Positions 7,867-18,100 of a stretch of DNA of 49,071 nucleotides are shown here, piece after piece. This DNA comes from Fidelibacterota bacterium (GTDB taxonomy: Bacteria > Fidelibacterota > UBA2242), in the NCBI GenBank assembly GCA_016782645.1, contig JADHYC010000010.1, forward strand, positions 1-49,071, read 5' to 3'. The notes under the pieces were generated by a model, which did no database searches, was not told the origin of the DNA, and worked only from the letters and a program-made list of their open reading frames with translations. Positions within the stretch are counted from its first letter, which is position 1. Each line of letters opens with the position of its first letter. The translations under genes were made by a program, and so were the position numbers.

Positions 7867-8262
7867 ATGAAGATTAGAATCTACTATGTATTTTTAATTA
7901 GCATCTTTCTATTTTCAATCCTGATGGCTGACACTCCCGATAAGTGGGAAGGATACTGGAAGAAACAACTAATTCAAGTGGAGAAAAAGACTATCGCTAA
8001 ACAACTGGGGTTGTTTAAATCTTCTGCACTTGTTTGGATCAGGATATATCAGAAAGGTATATCAAGTCAAGACCTGCCTTCCTGTGTGTTTCATCCGTCA
8101 TGTTCACGTTTTGCTTTTAGTTGCATCGAACGGTATGGGGTAGTAAAGGGAATTCTTCTTGCTGGCGACAGGCTGATGAGGTGTAATCCCTTTGCTTATC
8201 TCTATTATGGTTTTGGTGGGGAAAAATTTATAGACCCTGTAGATAGATATAATTTAAAATAG
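7867..8262 (+). CDS. yidD: Membrane protein insertion efficiency factor YidD
   Basis: YidD (DUF37) helps YidC insert inner-membrane proteins. The core is clear: WIRIYQKGIS, then C73-FHPSC-S with its paired cysteines, then RYGVVKGILLAGDRLMRCNP (90-108). Usual YidD is 70-90 residues and begins near the core; this one has about 50 extra residues, starting with a signal peptide or membrane anchor (about 1-21). The usual rpmH-rnpA-yidD-yidC setting is missing. Instead it is followed by two TPR/membrane proteins, an order that suggests a shared envelope task. Confidence 0.9.
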   Translation: MKIRIYYVFLISIFLFSILMADTPDKWEGYWKKQLIQVEKKTIAKQLGLFKSSALVWIRIYQKGISSQDLPSCVFHPSCSRFAFSCIERYGVVKGILLAGDRLMRCNPFAYLYYGFGGEKFIDPVDRYNLK

Positions 8263-8300
8263 AGTGTTTATACTTTTTTAAATATATTAATCTTTAGAGC

Positions 8301-9143
8301 ATGAAAAAATTTCTAATTTTTGTTTATATAATTATTCCGGTATACATTTTTGCCCAGTCTTCTGATAGTCTATTTACCCCTAAAGCTATTAAGGATTTTG
8401 GGGATTATCTATTTGAGCAGAAAGATTATTTGCGAGCAGCAATGGAATTGGAGCGGTATCTTTACATGATAAGTGAGGATGACGATTCTACTCTTTTTAA
8501 AATTGGATTGTGTCATCAGTTGAGAAGAAGATACGATTTTGCTGTAAAGGCATTTCTTCAAATTGGTAATAAAAATTCTTCCAATCTTAACTCTACTTCC
8601 AGGCGCGCTGTTTTTTACAATTTATCAAAACTTGAGAAGTGGGAAGAAATCAAGTCGCTAGGCTATAAAAATAATGAAGAGTTCGTTTTCTATTATTTAG
8701 CAGATGTAATGTTAGATGCCGTACCTAAAGATAGAGAATACTTTCAATCGATACATGAAGATTCGCTTAAAGATCAATTGCTTGAATTGGAGAACTATAG
8801 ACAAAATCTCAAAAAAAAATCACCCCTTTTAGCAAGTACACTATCTGCGTTGATTCCAGGGCTTGGCAAGGTTTATATAAATCGAACTGGAGATGCTCTA
8901 TTTTCGTTTACAATGATAAATCTGGCTGCTTTAGTTTCATATAAAGCATTTGAATCAACACTATACATATCAGGTGTGATTACTTCGGGAATAACACTTT
9001 CCTTTTATTTAGGTACTGTTTACGGAAGCTATATTGGGGCAAAATTGCATAATCAACAGATTTATCATGATTGGAGAGAACGATTAGAGAAGTTAAATCC
9101 TGTAAATAAAGAACCTTATTGGCGGCTATGGGTATCAGAGTAA
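8301..9143 (+). CDS. Exported TPR-like protein with C-terminal membrane hairpin
   Basis: 280 residues with a signal peptide (1-18, IFAQ). The N-terminal 150 residues look like TPR-type helix pairs (FGDYLFEQKDYLRAAMELER, then IGLCHQLRRRYDFAVKAFLQ). The C-terminal part has ALIPGLGKVYINRTGDALFS (about 183-202) and two hydrophobic helices. The PGxGxxYxxxxxxA pattern is a glycine-hinged membrane motif common in small FCB-group proteins next to YidD. It lies 38 bases behind yidD and overlaps the next gene, which has the same layout. The molecular role is unknown. Confidence 0.72.
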   Translation: MKKFLIFVYIIIPVYIFAQSSDSLFTPKAIKDFGDYLFEQKDYLRAAMELERYLYMISEDDDSTLFKIGLCHQLRRRYDFAVKAFLQIGNKNSSNLNSTSRRAVFYNLSKLEKWEEIKSLGYKNNEEFVFYYLADVMLDAVPKDREYFQSIHEDSLKDQLLELENYRQNLKKKSPLLASTLSALIPGLGKVYINRTGDALFSFTMINLAALVSYKAFESTLYISGVITSGITLSFYLGTVYGSYIGAKLHNQQIYHDWRERLEKLNPVNKEPYWRLWVSE

Positions 9144-9970
9144 TATTTTGTTTATTGTCGGTTTTTTCTTCATTCTCATTTGCTGATGATCTTGGAGATT
9201 ATTTTTATTCGAAACAGCATTACTTTGAATCTGTAACCGAATATAAGCGCTTACTTTTTTCCAAAAAATATTCCACTGAAGATGAAATTTTATACAAAAT
9301 AGCTAAAGCTTATTATTCAAGCGGGCAGAAGGAATCTGCGGCTAACACTCTGTTGGAATTAATATCAGATAATGAAACTTCGGATTTTGATAGAGATGGC
9401 TTAATTCTCCTCGCAAAGATATATTGGGAATTATATGACTACCAATCCATGCGTAATGTTTTAGATTATCTTGGTAATATTTTAGAAAATGATAAGAAAG
9501 AGCAGATTCAATACATCAGAGCTTGGACTTACATATATCAGGCAAATTGGGAGGAAGGTATTAAGGAATTACGATCACTTGGTTGCGCTGAATGTGATGC
9601 TTTAATTCAGGATGTCGAGAATGTATCCTCTGTACCAAAAAAATCTAAGAAAGCTGCGATAATTTTATCTAATATTATCCCGGGCTCCGGACAGTTTTAT
9701 GCCGGAGATTATGAGAATGCTTTATATTCTTTTGCATTGGTTGGTTTAATTACCGCTTCGGTCATCGCAAATGTTTATCAGAAAGCCTACTTTGTTGCGC
9801 TAGTTAAGTATTTGTTCCTTTATTCTCGTTATTCTAGAGGCGGGTTGAAAAATTTAGCTAAAAGAATAGACCGAGAAAATGTAGATGCTATTGGTGAATA
9901 TTTGAAAAAAGTATCCGAAAAATACGCCAAGCCTATCGAATTGTTAGAGAAGATGAAGAGTAATATTTGA
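9128..9970 (+). CDS. Paralogous exported TPR-like protein with C-terminal membrane hairpin
   Basis: Same design as the gene before it: signal peptide (about 1-17, SFA), TPR-like N-terminal half (LGDYFYSKQHYFESVTEYKR; LYKIAKAYYSSGQKESAANT), then IIPGSGQFYAGDYENALYSF (about 178-197) and hydrophobic helices. The two are diverged paralogues. The ATG at 9128 is chosen over a TTG at 9119 because it begins a clean signal peptide; it overlaps the upstream gene by 16 bases. It meets the leftward response regulator gene tail to tail, only 12 bases apart. Confidence 0.72.
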   Translation: MGIRVIFCLLSVFSSFSFADDLGDYFYSKQHYFESVTEYKRLLFSKKYSTEDEILYKIAKAYYSSGQKESAANTLLELISDNETSDFDRDGLILLAKIYWELYDYQSMRNVLDYLGNILENDKKEQIQYIRAWTYIYQANWEEGIKELRSLGCAECDALIQDVENVSSVPKKSKKAAIILSNIIPGSGQFYAGDYENALYSFALVGLITASVIANVYQKAYFVALVKYLFLYSRYSRGGLKNLAKRIDRENVDAIGEYLKKVSEKYAKPIELLEKMKSNI

Positions 9971-9982
9971 ATTTCTGTGTTC

Positions 9983-10345
9983 TCAATTCTTCAATTGTGA
10001 AAGAACGAGATTTAAAAGTTCTTCCAGTTTCACTGGTTTGGATATCCATTTATAATCTACTTTTTTTAATTTACGGGCAATTTTTTTATCATGCTCGAAA
10101 CCTGTCATAAATATAAAAGGAATATCTGGATCGAATAATTTAACCTCTTCATAAAGGACAAAACCATTTTTAACTGGCATAACTATGTCTGATAGAATAA
10201 TATCAGGTGTTTCTTGCCTGATGATCTTTAAAGCTGCATCTACAGAAGTAGCAACGTGAACCTTGAAATCATGTTGTTTAAAGAAATCGCTATATAGATC
10301 TAAAACCAACTTGTCGTCGTCAACTATTACAATTTTTTGTTTCAT
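9983..10345 (-). CDS. Single-domain response regulator (CheY-like receiver)
   Basis: A stand-alone phosphoacceptor domain, 120 residues. All key residues are present: acidic pocket D9/D10, phosphorylation site D53 (IILSD), switch T81 (FMTG) and K103 (ISKP). There is no output domain, so it must act through another protein (CheY- or relay-like). No histidine kinase is near. A LysE-family gene lies 15 bases upstream on the same strand. Confidence 0.92.
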   Translation of the reverse strand: MKQKIVIVDDDKLVLDLYSDFFKQHDFKVHVATSVDAALKIIRQETPDIILSDIVMPVKNGFVLYEEVKLFDPDIPFIFMTGFEHDKKIARKLKKVDYKWISKPVKLEELLNLVLSQLKN

Positions 10346-10360
10346 ATTATTAATTCCCTT

Positions 10361-10984
10361 TTATAACACTCTAAACAAATTTGCGCCCTCATATATAAAT
10401 TTACAACTAAAAAATAAAAGAAGAATACCACAAAATCCAAAAGCAACTTTCTGGAATATTTTTCCAAAGAACTTTCCACCGTTAAAAGATAATGCTGAAA
10501 GAAAATAAAGCCATATAAAATCGCATAGCCAGTGCAGTATGGTAAAAATTAGGAATCCTAATATTCCAAATTCGATAGATTGTGAAATAAGTGCTGCGCC
10601 AACAGTAGCCCACCAGACAAGGAAATATGGATTTCCAGCACTTAAAAGTATCCCTGATAATATAGAAGACTTTGCATATCTACTTGAGGTTATTTCAACA
10701 TTATTGATATTTTTCAACATTCCTATACCCATTATAAGAAGAAATAAACCACCAAGCAAAAAGGTAAGCATTTTGACATTATCATTTTTTAGTAGACTTC
10801 CCAAGCCAAAATAGATTAATGCCATCAGTGGAAACTCTACAATTCCGTGACCGATTGCGATTAATGCACCTGAATGCGGAGAGTCAGTTCCTTTTCCAAT
10901 CGTTACAGCGGTAAGTGGACCAGGAGACATAACACCCGATAAGGAAATCAAAACTGCTTGAAATAGAAATGAAGAAAAAGGCAT
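10361..10984 (-). CDS. LysE/RhtB-family amino acid exporter
   Basis: 207 residues, six hydrophobic segments, the normal size for LysE/RhtB exporters that push amino acids out of the cell. The family landmarks are there: SGVMSPGPLTAVTIGKG in the first loop and SAGNPYFLVWWATVGAAL in the fourth helix region. The transported amino acid cannot be told. It lies between the MFS gene and the response regulator on the same strand with short gaps, so they may be cotranscribed. Confidence 0.88.
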   Translation of the reverse strand: MPFSSFLFQAVLISLSGVMSPGPLTAVTIGKGTDSPHSGALIAIGHGIVEFPLMALIYFGLGSLLKNDNVKMLTFLLGGLFLLIMGIGMLKNINNVEITSSRYAKSSILSGILLSAGNPYFLVWWATVGAALISQSIEFGILGFLIFTILHWLCDFIWLYFLSALSFNGGKFFGKIFQKVAFGFCGILLLFFSCKFIYEGANLFRVL

Positions 10985-11027
10985 ATATAATTTTTCGTTT
11001 AAAATATAGAAAACATAGTAGAAATTT

Positions 11028-12413
11028 TTATATCTCTTTTTTCTCCATACCTTTGCCCATCCAGCCTTTAGTGAGCCACAAAGCTAAAGGGCTCACGATG
11101 GCGATTAGACCATAGATAAACCACATTTTTTCAGTATTCATCTGCTCTGGCTGTACGCCTGCAGGACAATAGTTCATCAGGAACCAACCAGAATATAGAC
11201 TTGTGATAATTTTTGTCAGGAACCACGGGAATTGTCCGATCCCCATGTAAATACCTGTCATGTTTTTCGGAGCAATTTCTGCTACCCATTGCAGAAATCT
11301 TGGTTGCCACATAGCTTCACCAATTGTCATTATTATCAAATAGCCGAATACAGTGTAAATGTTAGGCCCTAATGTCAACAAGAATGTTGGAGCAGCCATG
11401 ACAAAAGTACCGGCAATCATCATTTTATAAGTATCTTTTTTAGCTGTTAGTACTGCTACCATTGGCGCTAAAATAAAAATTAAAAGTGGATTAAAATTTA
11501 CAAAAAATTCAAAGTTCTCAGCCACGATTCCTGTAAATGCCCGGCTAAAATATGGAGGAAGCGTGAGCCAATTGTGAGCAAACAGGGTCTGAACAGGAAT
11601 GAGAATGAAAATAAAATACATGAAACGTACATCTTTAATCGGAAAGTTCTTTAAATAATATTTTATCTTTTCTTTCTTTGATTGCTTCTCTTCATATTCT
11701 TTTTCTTCTTTAATTTTTTCTTTAGTTTCCTCATTAGCGTTGGCAATAGCCATCTGAACTGTTTTTTTTGAAAGAATGACCGCTACCAAAATAATTCCAA
11801 CAGCTGTCAAAGCAACTAAAACCCAATAAACGCCTAATATTCCATAGCTTTTTCTTACTGGAGGTGATATGAGCCCAGGCAAGAATCCACCTAAATTCAT
11901 AATAGCATACAGCATAGCATAACCCATCGCTGCTGTTTTGGCTGAGGTAAATTTTTTAATAGCAGTATAACAGGCAGGTTGATAGATTCCATAACCTAAA
12001 ACAATTCCCAAAACACCGAGCATGGTAACCGAATGAGCGGTTCCTCCTAAACCGCCTGAACCTACTTGCGGAGCAATTGTCAAGGTTATTCTCCCGAAAA
12101 GCATAATTGAAAGTGCAATAAGAAGCGCTTTTCTTACTCCAATCCAGTCAACGGTTCCACCTAAAAACAGCATACTCAAAGTAATACCCGCAGTAAGAAT
12201 ACCGACCATTCTACCAGCATTAATATCATTCAAGCCTATATACTCGTTGAAATAAATTGTCATCAATCCTAAAATACCAAAGTAAGTCAAACCTTCAAGT
12301 AAATAGGACAGGTTAATGCCCCATAACGCTCTGGGTGCTTTCACTAAATTAATAAACGGATCAATAATTTCTCGAAGTGGATTCTTAACTTGAGAGTTTT
12401 TTTTCTCTTCCAT
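11028..12413 (-). CDS. MFS transporter
   Basis: 461 residues with about 12 membrane helices and a charged cytoplasmic loop in the middle (about 215-250, rich in Lys/Glu: KKTVQ...KEEKEYEEKQSKKEK), as in 6+6 major facilitator proteins. The A-like motif is GGTVDWIGVRKALLI (about 84-98). The family within MFS is not clear; the general look (LxYFGxxGLMTIY at the start, GEAMWQPRFLQW late) recalls peptide/POT-type carriers, but the ExxERFxYY motif of POT is replaced by LLEGLTYFG. Substrate unknown. Confidence 0.85.
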   Translation of the reverse strand: MEEKKNSQVKNPLREIIDPFINLVKAPRALWGINLSYLLEGLTYFGILGLMTIYFNEYIGLNDINAGRMVGILTAGITLSMLFLGGTVDWIGVRKALLIALSIMLFGRITLTIAPQVGSGGLGGTAHSVTMLGVLGIVLGYGIYQPACYTAIKKFTSAKTAAMGYAMLYAIMNLGGFLPGLISPPVRKSYGILGVYWVLVALTAVGIILVAVILSKKTVQMAIANANEETKEKIKEEKEYEEKQSKKEKIKYYLKNFPIKDVRFMYFIFILIPVQTLFAHNWLTLPPYFSRAFTGIVAENFEFFVNFNPLLIFILAPMVAVLTAKKDTYKMMIAGTFVMAAPTFLLTLGPNIYTVFGYLIIMTIGEAMWQPRFLQWVAEIAPKNMTGIYMGIGQFPWFLTKIITSLYSGWFLMNYCPAGVQPEQMNTEKMWFIYGLIAIVSPLALWLTKGWMGKGMEKKEI

Positions 12414-12648
12414 ATCTAAATCACCCTCTGTTTTTCATTGAAGTAGAATTCCATTAAACTGATATTAAAAACGATGGAATGTACTAATAGTTAGAAAATT
12501 TTTAAAAACAAAACTTGTATTAGATCATTTTGAAGTCGGTATGATTGTCTGTAATAAATAAACAGAAACTTCACAGAAGGCAGATATTGCTTGTTTTCCT
12601 TCTTCAATCTAACTTAGCATACAATTTGAAAGTGGAATAGATTAATTT

Positions 12649-13275
12649 ATGAATATACTTTTTACGGCTGCGCTTTCTCGAGAATTAAAACCCGTGCAAA
12701 GTTATCTTCTTTCTACTTTTTCGATAGAGAAAAGTTCATGCTTTTCATTTTTGAAAACCGGTGTTGGAGTGAAAAACGCCCATAGTCGGCTAAGTGAATT
12801 TCTAAAGACAAATTCATGTGATGTTATAATTAACGTGGGAACTGCCGGAACTCTTCATTACGATCTTAATCTAAAAGAAATATTTCTCCCTACCTCATTT
12901 CATACTATTCAAAAAGAAACGCTAAGAACAATGGAATTAAGTGGTTCAATTTCAGTGTTAATTCCTATATTGCCTTCATCATGGAAAAAGGGGAAAATCT
13001 ATTCATCAGGAACACAAATTACTTTGTCATCTCAAAAAAATAACATATCTAAAATTAGTAATGCTGTAGCAGTGGATATGGAAGCTTATTCACTTGCAGA
13101 AATATGCCATAAGAATTCTATACCTTTTGTTTCGTTAAAAGTAATCACCGATACTGCGGATAACACAGCAATTAAGACTTTTACAGGTAACTTGAATAAG
13201 TCAATTATTGTTCTGAAAAAATCTGTAAAGCAGCTTGTAGAATGTATATTTAATAATTTTTTAATAACCGTTTAA
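12649..13275 (+). CDS. Nucleoside phosphorylase family protein (MTAN/futalosine-hydrolase like)
   Basis: 208 residues of the PNP/UDP fold that splits N-glycosidic bonds of nucleosides. Seen: INVGTAGTL (61-69, phosphate/ribose loop), VDMEAYSLAE (142-151, with M144 and E145 that bind ribose) and VITDTAD (165-171, D168 as purine-binding acid). This pattern matches nucleosidases such as MTA/SAH nucleosidase and futalosine hydrolase (MqnB), and the short length favours the latter type; the exact substrate stays open. It is the first gene of the long rightward run, and a purine-releasing role would fit the hydroxylase locus downstream. Confidence 0.82.
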   Translation: MNILFTAALSRELKPVQSYLLSTFSIEKSSCFSFLKTGVGVKNAHSRLSEFLKTNSCDVIINVGTAGTLHYDLNLKEIFLPTSFHTIQKETLRTMELSGSISVLIPILPSSWKKGKIYSSGTQITLSSQKNNISKISNAVAVDMEAYSLAEICHKNSIPFVSLKVITDTADNTAIKTFTGNLNKSIIVLKKSVKQLVECIFNNFLITV

Positions 13276-13276
13276 T

Positions 13277-14149
13277 ATGGATGACCCAACAAAAATATCT
13301 GTAATAATACCTACCTACAATCGGGAAGTGACTCTGGAAAGAGCTATTAAGTCCGTACTGGCTCAAACACATCGGAATTTTGAATTAATTGTAATTGACG
13401 ATGGTTCAACAGATAACACCAGTCTAATTATAGATAGGTATAGTGGAAAAATCAGATATTTCTCAAAGCTTCATGCTGGTGTATCTTCGGCTCGTAATTT
13501 CGGTCTGGAGAAGTCAGAAGGAACATGGGTAGCATTTTTGGATTCTGATGACTATTGGCTGTCAAAAAAATTGGAAAGGCAGTTGGAGTATTTAACAAAC
13601 CATCCGGGAATGATGATAGTGCAAACAGAAGAGCAGTGGATAAGAAATGGCGTTCCTGTCAATCCGATGAAAAAACACAAAAAATATTCCGGATGGATAT
13701 TCAGATACTGCTTGCCGTTATGTATAGTCAGTCCCTCAGCTGTGCTGATTCACCAAAAAGTTTTTAACGATGTAGGAGTTTTTGATGAAAGTTTTCCAGT
13801 TTGCGAAGATTATGATTTGTGGTTGAGAATCGCTATTAGATATCAGATAGGGTTGATTCCGGAAAAATTGATTATAAAAACCGGTGGACATACAGACCAA
13901 CTCTCAAGGGAATACTGGGGAATGGACCGCTTCCGTGTTCGGGCTCTGGAAAAGGTTTTAGGTAAAGATTTAACGATCGGGCAGAGGAAATTAGTCCTTG
14001 AGGAGATTGTTAAGAAATTGGCGATACTCAGTAAAGGTCGCGAAAAACACAATGGATTACCAAATATCTATCAAAATAAATTGAATGACTATCAGAAGAG
14101 ACTTTATGAATTCATTAAAGCTTATCAATCTCAAACTCAAGCAGTGTGA
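13277..14149 (+). CDS. Family 2 glycosyltransferase
   Basis: 290 residues, GT-A fold. SVIIPTYNRE (8-17) and IVIDDGSTDNT (38-48) bind the nucleotide, and FLDSDDYW (87-94) is the DXD metal site. GVFDESFPVCEDYDLWLRIA (about 171-190) holds the ED catalytic-base motif. It starts 1 base after the phosphorylase stop and its end overlaps the next gene by 44 bases, so the three are one transcript. The acceptor sugar or lipid is unknown; no cluster of polysaccharide genes is near. Confidence 0.9.
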   Translation: MDDPTKISVIIPTYNREVTLERAIKSVLAQTHRNFELIVIDDGSTDNTSLIIDRYSGKIRYFSKLHAGVSSARNFGLEKSEGTWVAFLDSDDYWLSKKLERQLEYLTNHPGMMIVQTEEQWIRNGVPVNPMKKHKKYSGWIFRYCLPLCIVSPSAVLIHQKVFNDVGVFDESFPVCEDYDLWLRIAIRYQIGLIPEKLIIKTGGHTDQLSREYWGMDRFRVRALEKVLGKDLTIGQRKLVLEEIVKKLAILSKGREKHNGLPNIYQNKLNDYQKRLYEFIKAYQSQTQAV

Positions 14150-15071
14150 TTTAGCTGATCGCACGTTTGATATTTTTTTTGAAGAATTACAACCTACTCG
14201 ACATTTACAAAGTATCGGTCAGCCCCATATAATATATCCGGTTATAGCACAGGAAACAGAACGGCTCTTTCATATTATCTACGGTTTTAAAATCGCTGAA
14301 TATTGTAGTCGAAATGAAATTGAAGAAATGCCGGCATATATTCTTCCACGATCATCTTCAATAATAAGCTTATTATTACATATAGCCGAATATCACAGGC
14401 AACGCAGAGAATTATATCCTTTTGAGATAATGCGGTTTTTACGGATTTTGGTAGATAATAATATTTCAAAGGAGGAAATAGTTAAAACCGCTATGCCTGC
14501 TTTAGGAATTGCTGCAAATGAGAAATTAATGGGACAATATTTGTCACTCACTAATATTAAGCCAACGATAATTAACTTTCTAATTCACAAAAATACTTCT
14601 TTAAAGACATGGTTAGTTTTTAATAATATCCAATCAGAAGCTCAGAAAATATTCAGTACGCTTATCTCAAAAACAAAACCCTCTTTAAGCATTTTTGAGG
14701 AGATTGTGACAAATCTCAAGGAAACGGCTTTACGAGACAATAAAAATTTATTTGACATTATTGGAGAACTGGGGTTGGATGAACAGTTACAAAACGTTGG
14801 CGATTCTCCTCAAAGAAAATTGTCAGAGATACGTGAGATTGTTTTCAAAGCAAGATATCCTGTAATTTCCAAGCATAAAGAAAATATAAAAGAATCTATC
14901 GTTAAAATTAAAATGCCACCTCAGGTGAAAATCATTTGGGATAAAACTTTTGAGAGGAAAGAGATAAAAGTTGAATTTTCAATTAACTCAATTGAAGATT
15001 TTAAAGTGTGCAGTCGGTTCGTTTCAAGTGAAGATTTCAGGAAACTTAAGAGCGTATATGAAGAGATATGA
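14106..15071 (+). CDS. ParB-like N-terminal domain protein
   Basis: 321 residues from the ATG at 14106 (an ATG at 14085 has no ribosome site). I see the form of ParB/Spo0J-type proteins: SLKLINLKLKQCDLADRTF, then a start region that ends in QSIGQPHIIYPVI, GFKIAEYC in place of GHRR, and a helical middle (FEIMRFLRILVDNNISKEEI; LGIAANEKLMGQYLSLTNI) that recalls the ParB helix-turn-helix with its leading acidic helix. The arginine box (GERR/GHRRY) used for CTP binding is not clear, so DNA segregation is unlikely; this may be a regulator. Overlap with the glycosyltransferase is real because the conserved part begins inside it. Confidence 0.55.
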   Translation: MNSLKLINLKLKQCDLADRTFDIFFEELQPTRHLQSIGQPHIIYPVIAQETERLFHIIYGFKIAEYCSRNEIEEMPAYILPRSSSIISLLLHIAEYHRQRRELYPFEIMRFLRILVDNNISKEEIVKTAMPALGIAANEKLMGQYLSLTNIKPTIINFLIHKNTSLKTWLVFNNIQSEAQKIFSTLISKTKPSLSIFEEIVTNLKETALRDNKNLFDIIGELGLDEQLQNVGDSPQRKLSEIREIVFKARYPVISKHKENIKESIVKIKMPPQVKIIWDKTFERKEIKVEFSINSIEDFKVCSRFVSSEDFRKLKSVYEEI

Positions 15072-15124
15072 TCTGGGTAAGGTTCATTACAACTGAGAGA
15101 TAATTATTTAATAGGAATGATAGA

Positions 15125-18100
15125 ATGAGCGATATAATGAGACCAATCTCTTTTAAAAAGCTTATCCAATGGGTTTTTGAAGAATATAAAATTAATAAAT
15201 CGGTATTTGGTATACCGGAATCGAACTTTTTCAGAAAAGCTGGCAAGAGTTATCTGAGATTATTTGGTGAGACTTGTGAAACTCCTATTGGTCCTGCTGC
15301 AGGACCGCATACACAATTGGCACAGAATATCATTGCCGCTTATCTTTGCGGTGGACGTTTTTTTGAATTGAAAACTATACAAAAGTTAGATAAGCTGGAA
15401 ATTGAGAAACCCTGTATTGAAGCACTGGATGAAGGCTATAATACAGAATGGTCGACCGAATTAAAAGTTTCACAGGCATACGATGAATATCTAAAAGCAT
15501 GGATGATACTGAATTTGCTTCCAATGTTTTTTAATCTATCAAATTGCGAAGAACGTGGATTTGTTTTTGATATGAGCGTTGGCTACGATCTTGCCGGGAT
15601 TCAAACACAAAAAATTGATGGTTTTATTGATGGGTTAAGAGATGCATCGAAATTCAAATTTTTTGATGAATACAAATTTATCCTAAAAGGAGAAATTAGG
15701 AATTTTGACCATGTTCACAAAAGCTTCCCTGAAAGTGAACTTAGAGATTGTATTGAGAATATTTCGCAGCATGTTTCCAATTCCATCACACTCTCTACAA
15801 TGCATGGTTGCCCACCAGATGAAATAGAAGCCATTTGCAAATATCTGGTTCAGGAAAAGCATTTGCATACTTTCATAAAATTGAATCCAACCCTTTTGGG
15901 TTACGAATATGTGAGAGACATCTTTAATAAAATGGGTTTTGGTTATGTTCAATTAAAGGAAGAATCTTTTACGCATGATTTGCAATATGATGATGCCGTG
16001 AAAATGATAGAGAGGCTGAAGAAATTTGCGAGGGATTATAATAGGGAATTTGGCATCAAACTTTCCAATACTCTTCCCGTGAAAAATCAAAAGGGTATAC
16101 TGCCGGGTGAAGAAATGTATATGTCAGGGAGGTCTTTATTTCCGCTCACAATTAATCTTGCCTCGAGATTAGCATCCGAGTTTGATGGCGATATACACAT
16201 CTCATATTCCGGCGGGGCTTCGTTCTTCAACATTAGCAAGATTTATGAAACGGGTATCCAGCCCATTACGATGGTAACCGATTTATTGAAACCCGGTGGT
16301 TATTTAAGGTTAAAGCAACTTGCAGAGAAATTGGAACCACAATTAAACGAGCATAATACTGGGAATATTAATGTCTCTGAACTGCAGCAACTCGCACAGA
16401 GTGCTCTAAATGAAACACATTATTTTAAGAGGAATAAAGTCTATGAAGATCATAAAATTGATAAAGCATTACCATTTATAGATTGTGCTATAGCTCCCTG
16501 CGTGGAAAATTGTCCTATTAAGCAAGATGTCCCGGAATATATAAGATTAATTAACGAGGGGAAGTTTGAAGACGCTTTTAAACTGATTATTTCCAGGAAT
16601 CCTCTGCCGTATATCACAGGCTATATCTGCGATCATAAATGTATGTTGAAGTGTACTCGCTGGTATTATGATGATCCTCTATTGATCAGGGATTTGAAGA
16701 GAGTTGCAGCAGAAAAAGGTTATCTATCCTTTATAAAGAAATTCCATGAGAACACTATTGCAACAGGGATAAAAGTTGCAATCATTGGCGCTGGTCCATC
16801 GGGACTTTCAGCAGGATATTTTCTTGCAAAGGCTGGGTTTGATGTAACTATTTTTGATAAGAATAGTAAACCCGGTGGGACCGTGAGATATATTATTCCA
16901 AATTTTAGAATACCGCACCAGTCAATTATCAATGATATTCAGCTTGTCAAAAAAATGGGTGTGAAATTTGAATTGGGTATTGATAAAATATTTTTCATAA
17001 AAAATCTCAAAGAAGAGGGGTATAAATATATTTATCTGGCAATTGGGGCAGGGAAATCAAATACACATAAAATAAGTGGTAACAGTGATAATATTTATGA
17101 AGCAATTGAGTTTCTTTCGCAGTTTAATAAAGATATAATTGATTTTTATTTAGGTAGAAAAGTTGCTGTTATTGGCGGTGGTAATTCAGCTATGGACAGC
17201 GCAAGAGCTGCTGTAAGGGTCAAGTGTGTTGAAAAGGTTTATATAATTTATCGAAGAACTGAAGAATTTATGCCGGCAGATAGAGAGGAATTCGTTAATG
17301 CTTTAGCCGATGGTGTAGTTTTCAGAGAACTTCTTTCACCGGTTGAATTTTTTCAAAACACTATTTTAAAGTGCCAGAAGATGTGGCTCGGTGAGATAGA
17401 CCCGAGTGGTCGAAGAAGACCTGTCCCGATTGAGAATGAATTTGAGGAAATTCAAGTTGATTCGGTAATTTCTGCGATTGGAGAGCGTGTTGATTCAGAT
17501 ATTCTGTTGAAAAATGGTGTGCTTTTAAATAGCGATGGGAAAATAAAGGTCATTCCAGGTACCAATGAAACAAGTATAAGAAATGTCTTCATCGGCGGTG
17601 ATGCACTTAGAGGACCTTCGACTGTAATTGAGTCTATAGCGGATGGTAGTAAGGTAGCAAGTGTAATAATTTCAAGAGAGAATATTTGCTTAGAAGGAAA
17701 TTTTTCGCTTTTGGATTGGGAGAATAAAGAGGAAATAATTGCCAGAGTTGCAATGAAGAAAGGTGTTATTCAACCAGTCGAAAGGCAAATATTACAATCG
17801 CAGGAAATAGGACGTGAGGCGAATCGTTGTCTTGAATGTAATTTAATCTGTAATAGATGTGTTGAAGTCTGCCCTAATAGAGCAAACGTTGCAGTGAAAA
17901 TAAAACATGATTCATTTAAAAATGTTTACCAGATCATTCATATAGACGGACTGTGCAATGAATGCGGGAATTGTGAGACTTTCTGCCCATACAACGGTAA
18001 ACCTTTTAGAGATAAGCTGACGCTATTTTGGAGTAAAGAAGATTTTGATAATAGTGAAAATTACGGTTTCATTTTAGAAAGCGATTCAGGCGAACCTGCA

